This document shows, piece after piece, positions 23,743-32,364 of a stretch of DNA of 48,004 bases (position 1 is its first letter; the number at the start of each line of letters is the position of its first letter). The stretch is from positions 1-48,004 of the forward strand of contig NZ_JACBNX010000032.1 in assembly GCF_013403875.1 (NCBI RefSeq). Reading direction: 5' to 3'. Source of the stretch: Burkholderia guangdongensis. Its GTDB lineage: Bacteria; Pseudomonadota; Gammaproteobacteria; Burkholderiales; Burkholderiaceae. The translations under genes and the position numbers were made by a program. The notes below the pieces were generated by a model that saw only the letters and a list, made by a program, of their open reading frames with translations, had not been told where the DNA came from and searched no databases.

Positions 23743-25857
23743 CTAAATCGCCTGCGTAACCGGCGCGGTCGCGGCCGGATCGGTGATCCCCGGCTTGCCG
23801 GTCTCGACGTGCCCGGCGATCCGCCGCCCCCACACCGGATTGCCCGCGACCGCGAACTGCAGGTCGTACCACCGGCTACTGCTCGACAGATCCCAGCGCA
23901 CATCGACATGCCGCCCCGCCGGCACCGTCACCCTGCGCGCGGGCTGACCATACGCGACGTCGGTGACCGTCACCGTCAGCGTGGCCGTGCCCGCGTGGCT
24001 CAGCGTCACGTGCACATCACCCTTCACCGCGTCGTAGCGAACGACCAGATCCGGCTTCGCGCCCGCGTCACCCACAGCCGCCCCCGCAAAGCGCCGAAAA
24101 AACCCGTTCGGGCCGTACACGCTCAGCAAATAGTGCCCATTCGTGTCGAACGCCCACGTATCGGTCAGTTGCGTGCCCGCCTCGACCGTATAGCGACGCG
24201 GCATCGCCGCCGGATCACCCATGTAGACCCAAAAATGCGCCCCCTGCGCCCCCGTGTTCACAAACGTCAGCGCATAGCCCTGCGCCTGAATCCGCCCGTT
24301 CACATGCAGTTCATAAGGCAACGCACGCGCGGGCCGCGTGCCCGGCTCCTGCGCGGCGATGATCTGCTGCTCGGTGCTCGCGGGCGCGGACTGCGACGTC
24401 ATGCGCGCACACTGCATGTCGGCCTGCGACACATACGTCCGTGTGCTCGGCAGCGGCGGCACGCTCGAGTCCGCCGTCGAGAAATCGAGCGCCGACGTCA
24501 GGTCGCCGCAGATCGCGCGCCGCCACGGCGAAATGTTGGTCTCCATCACGCCGAAGCGCTTCTCGATGAATTGCAGCACCGACGTGTGATCGAACACCTG
24601 CGAACACACGTAGCCGCCCTTCGACCACGGCGACACGACGAGCATCGGCACACGCGGCCCGAGGCCGTACGGCAAATTGTCGACCGCATACGTGCCGTGC
24701 TGCGTCGCGGTCACGATATCGTGCCGCTCGAGCGACACGTCGACGGTGCTCATCCCCGAGCCCGGCACCGTCGGCGCCTGCGGCGGCACGACGTGATCGA
24801 AGAAGCCGTCGTTCTCGTCGTACATCACGAACAGCACCGTCTTGCTCCACACGTCCGGGTTCGACGTCAGCGCGTCGAGAATCGTCGACAGGTAATACGC
24901 GCCGTACAGCGGCGTGAACTTCGGATGCTCCGAATACGCGGCCGGTGGCAGCAGCCACGACACCTGCGGCAGCGCGTTCGCCTGCACGTCGGCCTTCAGC
25001 TGCGTCAGCGTGCGCGCACTCATCCCGCGCGCCCGCAGCGACGAGCCCGCCGGCGCGTTCACGAAGTTCTCGAAGCACGCGAGCATGTTCGTGCCGAAGT
25101 TGCCGGTGAAGTTGTCGAAGCCGGTGCCCTGCTGATAGATCTGCCACGAAATCCCTGCGGCTTCGAGACGCTCCGGGTACGTGGTCCACGTGAACGGCGG
25201 CAGCTTCAGCGCATCGAACCCATTGTCGATGTAGTCGGTGTTGTCGAGCAGCGGCCCGCCGCCAGTGCCGAGCGGATCGACCGTCCCCGTCATCAAAACC
25301 ATCCGGTTCGGATGCGTGTTGCCCGGGATCGAGCAGAAATAGTGATCGCAGATCGTGAACGCGTCGGCGAGCGCGTAATGAAACGGAATGTCGTCGCGAA
25401 CGTGATAGCCCATCGTCATGTCCGTCTTCCGCGCGGGCCACTTGTCCGCGCGGCCGCCGTCGATCGCGCCGTGCGTCGTCGCCCATGTGTGCGGCAGCCC
25501 GCCGATGCACTGCGCGTTCACGTCCGGATTCGTCGTGTCGAAGCGAAACGGCGCGATCGCCTTCGACGGATCCTCCTGACGCGGCTGGAACCACACCGGC
25601 CGGCCGTTCGGCAGCGTGATCGGGAAGCGGTCGTTGTAGCCGCGCACGCCGCTCAGATGCCCGAAGTAATGATCGAACGAGCGGTTCTCCTGCATGAACA
25701 CGACGACGTGCTCGACGTCCCGCAGCGTGCCCGTAACCGAGTGCGGCTCGACCGCAAGCGCGCGGCGGATCGATTCGGGCACGAGCGCGGTCGCGGCCGT
25801 CGCACCGGCGAGGCCGGCCGAGAACTTGAGGAAATCGCGTCGGGAACGAGTGGCCAT
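23743..25857 (-). CDS. Phosphocholine-preferring phospholipase C (Tat-exported)
   Basis: Secreted phospholipase C of 704 residues hydrolysing phosphatidylcholine/sphingomyelin to phosphocholine and diglyceride. A twin-arginine signal SRRDFLKFSAG (residues 4-14) precedes the cleavage region. The phosphoesterase domain starts VVFMQENRSFDHYFG with metal-binding Glu, Asn and His, and continues through SIPGNTHPNRMVLMTGT and MYDENDGFFDHVVPP. The C-terminus has two beta-rich DUF756-type domains (~500-690). The ATG at 25857 is used because it puts the Tat motif at the very N-terminus; an upstream frame would add 14 residues. The length is typical of PlcH/PlcN proteins of Pseudomonas and Burkholderia. 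It is divergent from poxB with 192 nt between starts. Confidence 0.93.
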   Translation of the reverse strand: MATRSRRDFLKFSAGLAGATAATALVPESIRRALAVEPHSVTGTLRDVEHVVVFMQENRSFDHYFGHLSGVRGYNDRFPITLPNGRPVWFQPRQEDPSKAIAPFRFDTTNPDVNAQCIGGLPHTWATTHGAIDGGRADKWPARKTDMTMGYHVRDDIPFHYALADAFTICDHYFCSIPGNTHPNRMVLMTGTVDPLGTGGGPLLDNTDYIDNGFDALKLPPFTWTTYPERLEAAGISWQIYQQGTGFDNFTGNFGTNMLACFENFVNAPAGSSLRARGMSARTLTQLKADVQANALPQVSWLLPPAAYSEHPKFTPLYGAYYLSTILDALTSNPDVWSKTVLFVMYDENDGFFDHVVPPQAPTVPGSGMSTVDVSLERHDIVTATQHGTYAVDNLPYGLGPRVPMLVVSPWSKGGYVCSQVFDHTSVLQFIEKRFGVMETNISPWRRAICGDLTSALDFSTADSSVPPLPSTRTYVSQADMQCARMTSQSAPASTEQQIIAAQEPGTRPARALPYELHVNGRIQAQGYALTFVNTGAQGAHFWVYMGDPAAMPRRYTVEAGTQLTDTWAFDTNGHYLLSVYGPNGFFRRFAGAAVGDAGAKPDLVVRYDAVKGDVHVTLSHAGTATLTVTVTDVAYGQPARRVTVPAGRHVDVRWDLSSSSRWYDLQFAVAGNPVWGRRIAGHVETGKPGITDPAATAPVTQAI

Positions 25858-26049
25858 AGGGAGATCCTGGTGGAATACGGACATCATATCGCGAGCCATT
25901 TGCTATATTTTTTGGGTGCGGCGACGCAGCGTCCTGCCGCTCGCCGTCTTCCTTCATCCGCGATGCGCGTTCCCCGACGAACGACGCGTGCCCCCGCCGG
26001 CACGCCTGCGCATCGGCCTTTCCGTCACCGAACGACACACGAGGGCATC

Positions 26050-27771
26050 ATGGCAAAACAGACGATCGCGGGCTATCTGGCGAACACGCTCGCCGCGGCG
26101 GGTGTCGAACGCATCTGGGGCGTCACCGGCGACAGCCTGAACGGGCTTGCGTTCAGCCTGAGCCAGCTCGGCTCGATCCGCTGGATGCACACGCGCCACG
26201 AGGAAAGCGCCGCGTTCGCGGCGGGCGCGGACGCCGCGTCGTCGGGCAAGCTCGCGGTCTGCGCGGGCAGCTGCGGCCCCGGCAATCTGCATCTGATCAA
26301 CGGCCTCTACGATTGCCACCGCAATCATCAGCCGGTGCTCGCGATCGCCGCGCACATTCCGTCGACCGAGATCGGCCTCGGCTACTTCCAGGAGACCCAT
26401 CCGCAGGAACTGTTCCGCGAATGCAGCCATTTCGCGGAGCTCGTGACGAACGCGTCGCAGTTTCCGCGCGTACTCGCGCGCGCAATGCGCACCGCGATCG
26501 ACGAGCGCGGCGTCGCGGTGATCGTGCTGCCCGGCGACGTCGCGCTCGCCGACGGCCCGGACGAAACGCCGGCGTGGAGCGCCTGCGCGCCGCCGTCGAT
26601 CGTGCCCGCGGGCGCGGACCTCGACCGGCTCGCCGAGCTGCTGAACGGCGCCCACGCGGTCACGCTGCTGTGCGGCAGCGGCACGCAGGGCGCGCACGAC
26701 GAGGTCGTCGCGCTCGCGGACACGCTCGGCGCGCCGGTCGTCCATGCGCTGCGCGGCAAGCCGTTCGTCGAATGGGACAATCCGTTCGACGTCGGGATGA
26801 CCGGCCTGATCGGCTTCAGCTCCGGCTATCACGCGATGCAATCGTGCGACACGCTGCTGATGATCGGCACCGATTTTCCGTATCGCGCGTTCTATCCGCC
26901 CCACGCGAAGATCGCGCAGATCGACCGGAAAGGCTCGCAGCTCGGGCACCGCGCGCCACTCGCGGTCGGCCTCGTCGGCACCGTGAAGGAGACGCTGCAG
27001 GCGCTGCAGCCGCGCGTCACGCGCAAGACCGACCGCACATTCCTCGACAACGCGCGCAAGCACTACGCGGCCGCGCGCAAGGCGCTCGACGATCTCGCAG
27101 TGCCGTCGGGGCCAGGCAAGCCCGCGCATCCGCAATACCTGACGAAGCTCGTCGACGAACTCGCGGCGGCCGACGCGATCTTCACCGCCGACGTCGGCAC
27201 GCCGACGCTGTGGGCCGCGCGCTATCTGACGATGAACGGCCAGCGGCAGCTTCACGGCTCGTTCAATCACGGGTCGATGGCGAACGCGATGCCGCAGGCG
27301 CTCGGCGCGCAGGCGGCGAACCCGGGGCGTCAGGTGGTGTCGCTGTCCGGCGACGGCGGGCTGTCGATGCTGCTCGGCGATCTGCTGAGCGCGCGGCAAC
27401 TGAACCTGCCGATCAAGATCGTCGTGTTCAACAACAGCCTGCTCGGCTTCGTGTCGATGGAGCTGAAGGCGGCCGGCTACGTCGATACGAACGTCGATCT
27501 GAGCGCGACGGATTTCGCGGCGATCGCGAAGGGCGCGGGCATCTTCAGCGTGCGCGTCGAGCATTCGGAGAACATCGCGGCCGCGCTGCGGGCCGCGTTC
27601 AGGCACGACGGGCCCGCGCTGATCGACGTCGTCACGTCGAAGTACGAGCTCGCGATGCCGCCGAAGATCGAGCTCGCGCACGCGAAGGGCTTCAGCCTGT
27701 TCATGCTGCGCGCGATCCTGAGCGGACGCGGCGACGAGATCGTCGAGCTCGCGAAGACGAATCTGCGGTGA
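26050..27771 (+). CDS. poxB: Pyruvate:quinone oxidoreductase (ThDP-dependent)
   Basis: Peripheral membrane enzyme decarboxylating pyruvate to acetate and CO2 with electrons passed to quinone. The 573 residues match E. coli PoxB (572). The N-terminal pyrimidine-binding domain has WGVTGDSLNGL and the catalytic Glu in RHEESAAFAAGADA. A central FAD domain follows, then the pyrophosphate motif SGDGGLSMLLGDLLSARQLN with VVFNNSLLGFV closing it (~435-462). The C-terminal segment FMLRAILSGRGDEIVELAKT corresponds to the membrane-binding helix. The ATG at 26050 has GAGGG upstream; a longer in-frame extension lacks homology. A TATATT at 25904-25909 is a possible -10 box. Confidence 0.93.
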   Translation: MAKQTIAGYLANTLAAAGVERIWGVTGDSLNGLAFSLSQLGSIRWMHTRHEESAAFAAGADAASSGKLAVCAGSCGPGNLHLINGLYDCHRNHQPVLAIAAHIPSTEIGLGYFQETHPQELFRECSHFAELVTNASQFPRVLARAMRTAIDERGVAVIVLPGDVALADGPDETPAWSACAPPSIVPAGADLDRLAELLNGAHAVTLLCGSGTQGAHDEVVALADTLGAPVVHALRGKPFVEWDNPFDVGMTGLIGFSSGYHAMQSCDTLLMIGTDFPYRAFYPPHAKIAQIDRKGSQLGHRAPLAVGLVGTVKETLQALQPRVTRKTDRTFLDNARKHYAAARKALDDLAVPSGPGKPAHPQYLTKLVDELAAADAIFTADVGTPTLWAARYLTMNGQRQLHGSFNHGSMANAMPQALGAQAANPGRQVVSLSGDGGLSMLLGDLLSARQLNLPIKIVVFNNSLLGFVSMELKAAGYVDTNVDLSATDFAAIAKGAGIFSVRVEHSENIAAALRAAFRHDGPALIDVVTSKYELAMPPKIELAHAKGFSLFMLRAILSGRGDEIVELAKTNLR

Positions 27772-27864
27772 GGTCGGGCGACGCCGGAGTATCGAAACAA
27801 GTATTGGACGATCCGGCCACGTCACACTACGATTGCCGGCTTGTCACAGGCATGGATCACCCGG

Positions 27865-28809
27865 ATGTTGTCGACTCTCGAGATTCTCCTTCCCGTCTTC
27901 GCGCTGATTTTCGCGGGCTTCGCGTGCCGGCGGCGCGGGCTGTTCGGCCCGCACGCCGCGTCGGAGCTGAACCGTTTCGTCGTGTGGCTCGCGCTGCCGG
28001 CGCTGCTGTTCCACACGATGGCGCACGCGACGTGGGCGCAGCTCTACCAGCCCGCGTTCATCGCGGCGTTCTCGGCGGCATGCGCGGTGACGTTCCTGCT
28101 GATGCTCGCGTCGCGGCTCGTCGCCGGCCGCCATCTCGCCGACGCGAGCATCGACGCGATCGCGGCCGCGTATCCGAACACCGGCTATCTCGGCTTCCCG
28201 CTGTGCCTGATCGCGTTCGGCACGAGCAGCCTGACGCCGACGACGATTGCGACGATCATCGTCGCGTGCGTGCTGTTCGCGTCCGCGATCGTGCTGATCG
28301 AGATCGGGCTGCAGACCGAGCGCGCGCCGCACAAGCTCGGCCTCAAGGTGATCGCGTCGCTCGCGCGCAATCCGCTGATCTTCTCGCCGCTCGCGGGCGT
28401 CGCGGTCGCCGCCGCGCACGTGCCGATCGCCGGCAGCGTGGAGACGCTGCTGAAGCTGCTGAGCGGCGCCGCGAGCCCGTGCGCGCTCGTCAGCCTCGGC
28501 GCGTTTCTCGCGGAAAAGCGCGCGGCCACGGATACTCCGCCGCGCGGCGCGTGGATGCTGACCGGCGTGAAGCTCGTCGTTCAGCCGGCGCTGTCGTGGT
28601 GGCTCGCGGCGCGCGTGTTCGCGATGCCGTCGTCGCTCGTCGGGATGACCGTCGTGCTCGCCGCGCTGCCGACCGGCACCGGGCCGTACATGCTCGCGGA
28701 GTTCTATCGGCGCGAAGGACAGATCGCGTCGCGGACCATTCTGCTGTCGACGCTCGGGTCGCTCGTCACGCTATCGGTGCTGCTCGCTTATGTCGGCCCA
28801 GCGCGATGA
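27865..28809 (+). CDS. AEC-family (auxin efflux carrier-like) transporter
   Basis: Integral-membrane protein of 314 residues with about ten hydrophobic segments in two five-helix halves. Characteristic stretches are LPVFALIFAGFACRRRGLF at the N-terminus, YPNTGYLGFPLCLIAFG in the fourth segment, ARNPLIFSPLAGV, and PTGTGPYMLAEFYRREGQIA near the C-terminus. Relatives export malonate or other dicarboxylates, or auxin-like acids. The substrate is unknown here. The ATG at 27865 is preferred to a TTG eight codons upstream because the hydrophobic stretch begins immediately. It is 93 nt after poxB and may be read with it. Confidence 0.85.
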   Translation: MLSTLEILLPVFALIFAGFACRRRGLFGPHAASELNRFVVWLALPALLFHTMAHATWAQLYQPAFIAAFSAACAVTFLLMLASRLVAGRHLADASIDAIAAAYPNTGYLGFPLCLIAFGTSSLTPTTIATIIVACVLFASAIVLIEIGLQTERAPHKLGLKVIASLARNPLIFSPLAGVAVAAAHVPIAGSVETLLKLLSGAASPCALVSLGAFLAEKRAATDTPPRGAWMLTGVKLVVQPALSWWLAARVFAMPSSLVGMTVVLAALPTGTGPYMLAEFYRREGQIASRTILLSTLGSLVTLSVLLAYVGPAR

Positions 28810-28836
28810 CGCGGCGCGATACCCCACGCCCGCGCC

Positions 28837-28865
28837 TTGACTTTATCTGACTTTGCAGATAGCGT
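28837..28865 (+). promoter_or_regulatory. DHA2 pump promoter with MarR operator in the spacer
   Basis: TTGACT (28837-28842) and TAGCGT (28860-28865) are spaced by 17 nt. The inverted repeat TTATCTGACTTTGCAGATAG (28843-28862) occupies the spacer. It differs at two positions from the repeat before marR (30633-30652). A repressor bound here would block RNA polymerase. Confidence 0.65.
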
Positions 28866-28960
28866 TCTGTCAGACAACTGGCGCTGACCGAAGCGAAAGC
28901 CGACGTCGCTCGGCCGCCTGCTGAGAAAGCGGCTGCACCCGTGATTTTTTGCCCATTTAT

Positions 28961-28972
28961 CTGACATGTCAG
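28961..28972. promoter_or_regulatory. Second palindrome upstream of the DHA2 gene
   Basis: CTGACATGTCAG is a perfect 12-bp palindrome containing the ATCTGA half-site of the MarR operator (TTATCTGAC). It lies downstream of the inferred promoter in the 5' leader, where a second repressor dimer could bind. Confidence 0.4.
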
Positions 28973-29027
28973 CTATATGGCCGATTTTTCGCCGCCGACA
29001 CCCTCCAACCGCCCGCAAGGATCCGCG

Positions 29028-30584
29028 ATGAACCCGTCCACCCCCGCCCCGGCGCCGCTGACCGGCGCCCGCTTCGCGATCGGCACGTTCGCCGTCGCGC
29101 TCGCCACCTTCATGAACGTGCTCGATTCGTCGATCGCGAACGTCGCGATTCCGACGATCTCGGGCAATCTCGGCGTCTCCGTCGACGAAGGCACCTGGGT
29201 CATCACGCTGTTCTCGGCGGCCAACGCGGTCTCGATCCCGCTGACCGGCTGGCTCACGCAGCGCGTCGGGCAGGTGAAGCTGTTCGTCGCGTCGATCCTG
29301 CTGTTCGTGCTGTCGTCGTGGGCATGCGGGCTGGCGCCGAATCTGACCGTGCTGCTGGCCGCGCGCGTCGTGCAGGGCATCGTGGCCGGCCCGCTCGTAC
29401 CGCTGTCGCAGGCGCTGCTGCTCGCGTCGTATCCGAAGGAGAAAAGCGCCAGCGCCCTCGCGCTGTGGGCGATGACCGCGACGGTCGGCCCGATCGCCGG
29501 CCCGGCGCTCGGCGGCTGGATTACCGACCGCTACAGCTGGTCGTGGATCTTCTACGTCAACGTTCCCGTCGGCCTGTTCGCCGCGTCCGCGGTCTGGATG
29601 GTCTATCGCGACCGCGACACCGGCGGGCGCAAGCTGCCCGTCGACAAGGTCGGCCTGCTTTCGCTGATCGCGTGGGTCGCCGCGCTGCAGATCATGCTGG
29701 ACAAGGGCAAGGATCTCGACTGGTTCCATTCGCCGCTGATCTGCGCGCTCGCGGTGTTCGCGCTCGTCAGCTTCGTGTTCTTCGTGATTTGGGAGCTGAC
29801 CGAGGACAGGCCGATCGTCGATCTGCGCCTGTTCCTCGGCCTCAATTTCTTCGGCGGCACGCTGGCGATTTCGGTCGCGTTCGCGGTGTTCTTCTCGAAT
29901 CTGGTGATCCTGCCGCAATGGATACAGGAAGGGCTCGGCTATCCGGCGCTCAACGCCGGGCTCGTCACCGCGCCGCTCGGCATCTTCGCCGTGCTGCTCG
30001 CGCCGGTCGTCGGCAAGCTGATGCCGCGCACGGACACGCGCGTGCTGGCGACGCTCGCGTTCGTCGGCTTCGCCGGCGTGTTCTTCATGCGCTCGCACTA
30101 CACGACGAGCATCGATCCGCGCACGCTGATCCTGCCGACGCTGCTGCAGGGTATCCCGACCGCGCTGTTCCTCACGCCGCTGACCGCGATCCTGCTGTCG
30201 GGCCTGCCGCAGGACAAGATCCCCGCCGCCGCCGGGCTGTCGAACTTCGCGCGGACGTTCGCGGGCGCGGCGGGCACGTCGATCGTCAGCAATCTGTGGA
30301 ACGACCGCACGATCCTGCATCACGCGCAACTGGCCGAACAGTCGAGCATCGGCAATCCCGCCTTTTCGATGGCCGTCGCGCAGGTCCGGCAGACGCTCGG
30401 CGGCGGCACGTCGCAAGCGTTCGCCGTGGTGGAATCGGCGCTGAACGCGCAGGCGACGATGCTCGGGTTGAACGACATCTTCTGGCTGTCGGGCGTGCTG
30501 TTCGTCGTCATCGTGCCGCTGATCTGGATCACGCGGCCGGACGGGAGCGCGGCAGCGGCGGCGGCCGGCGCGGGCGGCCATTGA
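29028..30584 (+). CDS. DHA2-family (EmrB-like) drug efflux MFS transporter
   Basis: Proton-driven multidrug exporter of 518 residues with about fourteen hydrophobic segments. TM1 motif ATFMNVLDSSIANVAIPTIS with the family's acidic residue, motif A-type loop GWLTQRVGQVKLF, motif C in GPIAGPALGGWITDRYSWSW with the following FYVNVPVGLF. The EmrB-like length suggests a partner membrane-fusion protein, but none is present. The ATG at 29028 has AAGG upstream; an ATG 17 codons earlier lacks a site and overlaps the palindrome region. It is followed by a MarR gene whose promoter carries the same operator, implying drug-inducible derepression. Confidence 0.9.
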   Translation: MNPSTPAPAPLTGARFAIGTFAVALATFMNVLDSSIANVAIPTISGNLGVSVDEGTWVITLFSAANAVSIPLTGWLTQRVGQVKLFVASILLFVLSSWACGLAPNLTVLLAARVVQGIVAGPLVPLSQALLLASYPKEKSASALALWAMTATVGPIAGPALGGWITDRYSWSWIFYVNVPVGLFAASAVWMVYRDRDTGGRKLPVDKVGLLSLIAWVAALQIMLDKGKDLDWFHSPLICALAVFALVSFVFFVIWELTEDRPIVDLRLFLGLNFFGGTLAISVAFAVFFSNLVILPQWIQEGLGYPALNAGLVTAPLGIFAVLLAPVVGKLMPRTDTRVLATLAFVGFAGVFFMRSHYTTSIDPRTLILPTLLQGIPTALFLTPLTAILLSGLPQDKIPAAAGLSNFARTFAGAAGTSIVSNLWNDRTILHHAQLAEQSSIGNPAFSMAVAQVRQTLGGGTSQAFAVVESALNAQATMLGLNDIFWLSGVLFVVIVPLIWITRPDGSAAAAAAGAGGH

Positions 30585-30626
30585 ATGCGGCCGGCGGCGA
30601 CGTTCCTGGAAGATTCGGATTTCTGC

Positions 30627-30655
30627 TTGAAACTATCTGACCTTGCAGATAGATT
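30627..30655 (+). promoter_or_regulatory. marR promoter with operator in the spacer
   Basis: TTGAAA (30627-30632), 17 nt, TAGATT (30650-30655). The perfect inverted repeat CTATCTGACCTTGCAGATAG (30633-30652, 7-bp arms) fills the spacer and the edge of the -10 box. It matches the operator before the pump gene, which indicates autorepression by the MarR product. Confidence 0.7.
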
Positions 30656-30690
30656 CCGGATCAATGAACCTCAGGAATCAGGAATCGCCG

Positions 30691-31128
30691 ATGGACCACT
30701 ACACGCCCCAGACCTTCTCCGTGACCGAGAGCATCGGGTTTCTGCTGAACAAGGCCCGCAACCTGGTCACGGCGGAGGTGGATGCGGCGCTCAAGGCGTT
30801 CGACATCACGGGCCAGCAGATGGGCATCGTGCTGTCGATTCGCGCCGGTCTGGCGGGCACGCCGTTCGAGCTGTCGAAGCTGCTCGCGATCGACACCGGG
30901 CTGATGACCCGCCTGCTCGACAAGCTCGAGACGAAGGAGTTGCTGGAACGCTCGCGCAGCGACGAGGATCGCCGGGTCGTCAATCTGGCGCTGACCGGCA
31001 AGGGCCGGAAGCTGGCCGACCAGCTTCCGGCGCTCGCGCAGGGCGTGCTGAACGCGCGGCTGGAGAAGTTCAGCAAGGCCGAATTCGAACAGCTAGGCCA
31101 GTTGCTGCACAAGTTCATCGGGGAATGA
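30691..31128 (+). CDS. MarR-family repressor of the adjacent efflux pump
   Basis: Winged-helix dimeric repressor, 145 residues. The helix-turn-helix and wing are seen in FELSKLLAIDTGLMTRLLDKLE and ERSRSDEDRRVVNLALTGKG, with the family's DxRxxxxxLTxxG pattern. Helices at both ends form the dimer. The ATG at 30691 has AGGAA at good spacing; an ATG nine codons upstream has a poorer site. Its own promoter and that of the DHA2 pump carry nearly identical operators, so it very probably represses both. The inducing compound is unknown. Confidence 0.92.
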   Translation: MDHYTPQTFSVTESIGFLLNKARNLVTAEVDAALKAFDITGQQMGIVLSIRAGLAGTPFELSKLLAIDTGLMTRLLDKLETKELLERSRSDEDRRVVNLALTGKGRKLADQLPALAQGVLNARLEKFSKAEFEQLGQLLHKFIGE

Positions 31129-31138
31129 CGCGTAGCCC

Positions 31139-31429
31139 TTACTGGGCCTCCCGCGACGTCGCACCGACCATGCTGCTCCGTTCGCCATGCGCGATCGCAT
31201 ACAGCTCGCGATTACGCGCGACCGTCCGGTCGCTCGGCGGATAGTCGCCGTCCGTCGTCGGCACGAGGCCTTCGCGCTCCGCGCCGATCAGATCGGCCAT
31301 CACTTGCGCGCGAGTCAGGCCGGGTTGATCCGGGTCCGCCGGTGCCGTCTGCGCGAGCGCGAACGCCGGCACGCTCGCCGCGATCGCGGCAATCGCCCAC
31401 AGCCCCGCCGCCATCAGTTTCCGTTTCAT
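31139..31429 (-). CDS. Small secreted DUF4148 protein
   Basis: Protein of 96 residues. The signal peptide is MKRKLMAAGLWAIAAIAASVPAFALAQ, cleaved after ALA. The mature part has the DUF4148 pattern LTRAQVMADLIGAEREGLVP and then YPPSDRTVARNRELYAIAHG. Such proteins are abundant in Burkholderia and relatives. Their function is unknown, periplasmic location predicted. The ATG at 31429 places the basic region first and has GGAAT upstream. It converges on marR with 10 nt between stops. Confidence 0.85.
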   Translation of the reverse strand: MKRKLMAAGLWAIAAIAASVPAFALAQTAPADPDQPGLTRAQVMADLIGAEREGLVPTTDGDYPPSDRTVARNRELYAIAHGERSSMVGATSREAQ

Positions 31430-31652
31430 GATGCGATTCCCCAATGATGAGTGATCGAGCGCGCGGCATGCGGCCCGACCTGTTCATTGTGCTAAACGGA
31501 ATTGGCGCGACGCTAACCGCAAAATGGCAGTTCCGACATCTGCGCTCGCATGCGAATGACGGCGGCGTCAGCTTCGCATCAGCCCGGCGACAGCGGACGT
31601 GGTCCGCGGATGCGTTTCAATCGAATGGAAACGAATGCGCGTGTCGTCCGGG

Positions 31653-32339
31653 TCATCGGTCGTCGCCGGATAGCCGCCACAGGCAGAGCGCCTGCATCGT
31701 TCGCTGAAATTTCACCGCGTCGAATGCCGGCTCGCCGAGCAGCAGCGCATAGCGCCACGCCCCCCAGACCGTCAGAAACAGCTCGCGCGCGACCGTGCGC
31801 GAATCCTCGGCATCGACGCGCCCGTCCTCGTCGATCCAGCCGGCCCACGCGTCGGCGAAAGCCGCGAACATGCGCCGATGCGCGTTGCGGTTCGCGACGC
31901 GGTGCTCGAGATCGCCGAGCGCCGGAAAGAGCGGCGGCAACGCGACATCGTCCACCGCGATCGTGATCGCGACCATCCGCTCGATGCGCGCGCGCCGATC
32001 GAGCGTCGCGCATTCGGCGCGCTCGCGCGCGAGGCGTTCGAGCCGCGCGTCGAGCGCATGGCGGATGTAGCCCGACAGAATGCCCTCGCGGTTCGGGAAA
32101 TATTCGTAGATCGCGCCGACCGAATAGCCGGTTTCGTCGGATAGCGCGCGCATCGTCACCGCGTCCCAGCCGTCGCGCAGCCAAATCCGAACGAGCCCGT
32201 CGTAAATCGCGGCGACGGTGAATTTCGCGCGCGCCTGTTTCGGCCGTTTGCTCGGCGCGGCGGGCGTTGTCGTCGGGTCCGCCTGCCGCGCGGACTTTCC
32301 GAACACGCGGCCGCGCGATCCGTCGTATTTTTCTGTCAT
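31653..32339 (-). CDS. TetR-family transcriptional regulator
   Basis: Repressor of 228 residues. A basic, disordered N-terminal tail (~40 residues) precedes the TetR helix-turn-helix: AAIYDGLVRIWLRDGWDAVTMR then SVGAIYEYFPNREGIL (roughly 45-90). The rest is a helical ligand-binding/dimer domain with IERMVAITIAVDDV and ELFLTVWGAWRYALLLGEP. It is divergent from the DUF2855 gene with only 25 nt between the two ATGs, so one operator could control both. The start could be later (for example a GTG near VFGKSARQ), which would widen the gap. The ligand is unknown. Confidence 0.85.
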   Translation of the reverse strand: MTEKYDGSRGRVFGKSARQADPTTTPAAPSKRPKQARAKFTVAAIYDGLVRIWLRDGWDAVTMRALSDETGYSVGAIYEYFPNREGILSGYIRHALDARLERLARERAECATLDRRARIERMVAITIAVDDVALPPLFPALGDLEHRVANRNAHRRMFAAFADAWAGWIDEDGRVDAEDSRTVARELFLTVWGAWRYALLLGEPAFDAVKFQRTMQALCLWRLSGDDR

Positions 32340-32364
32340 GACGCTTTCGGAACGGAGAGAAACG

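Noticed and set aside
23704..26049. In-frame upstream extension of poxB to 1355 codons
   Set aside because: The extension is antisense to phospholipase C and the conserved PoxB N-terminus starts at 26050.
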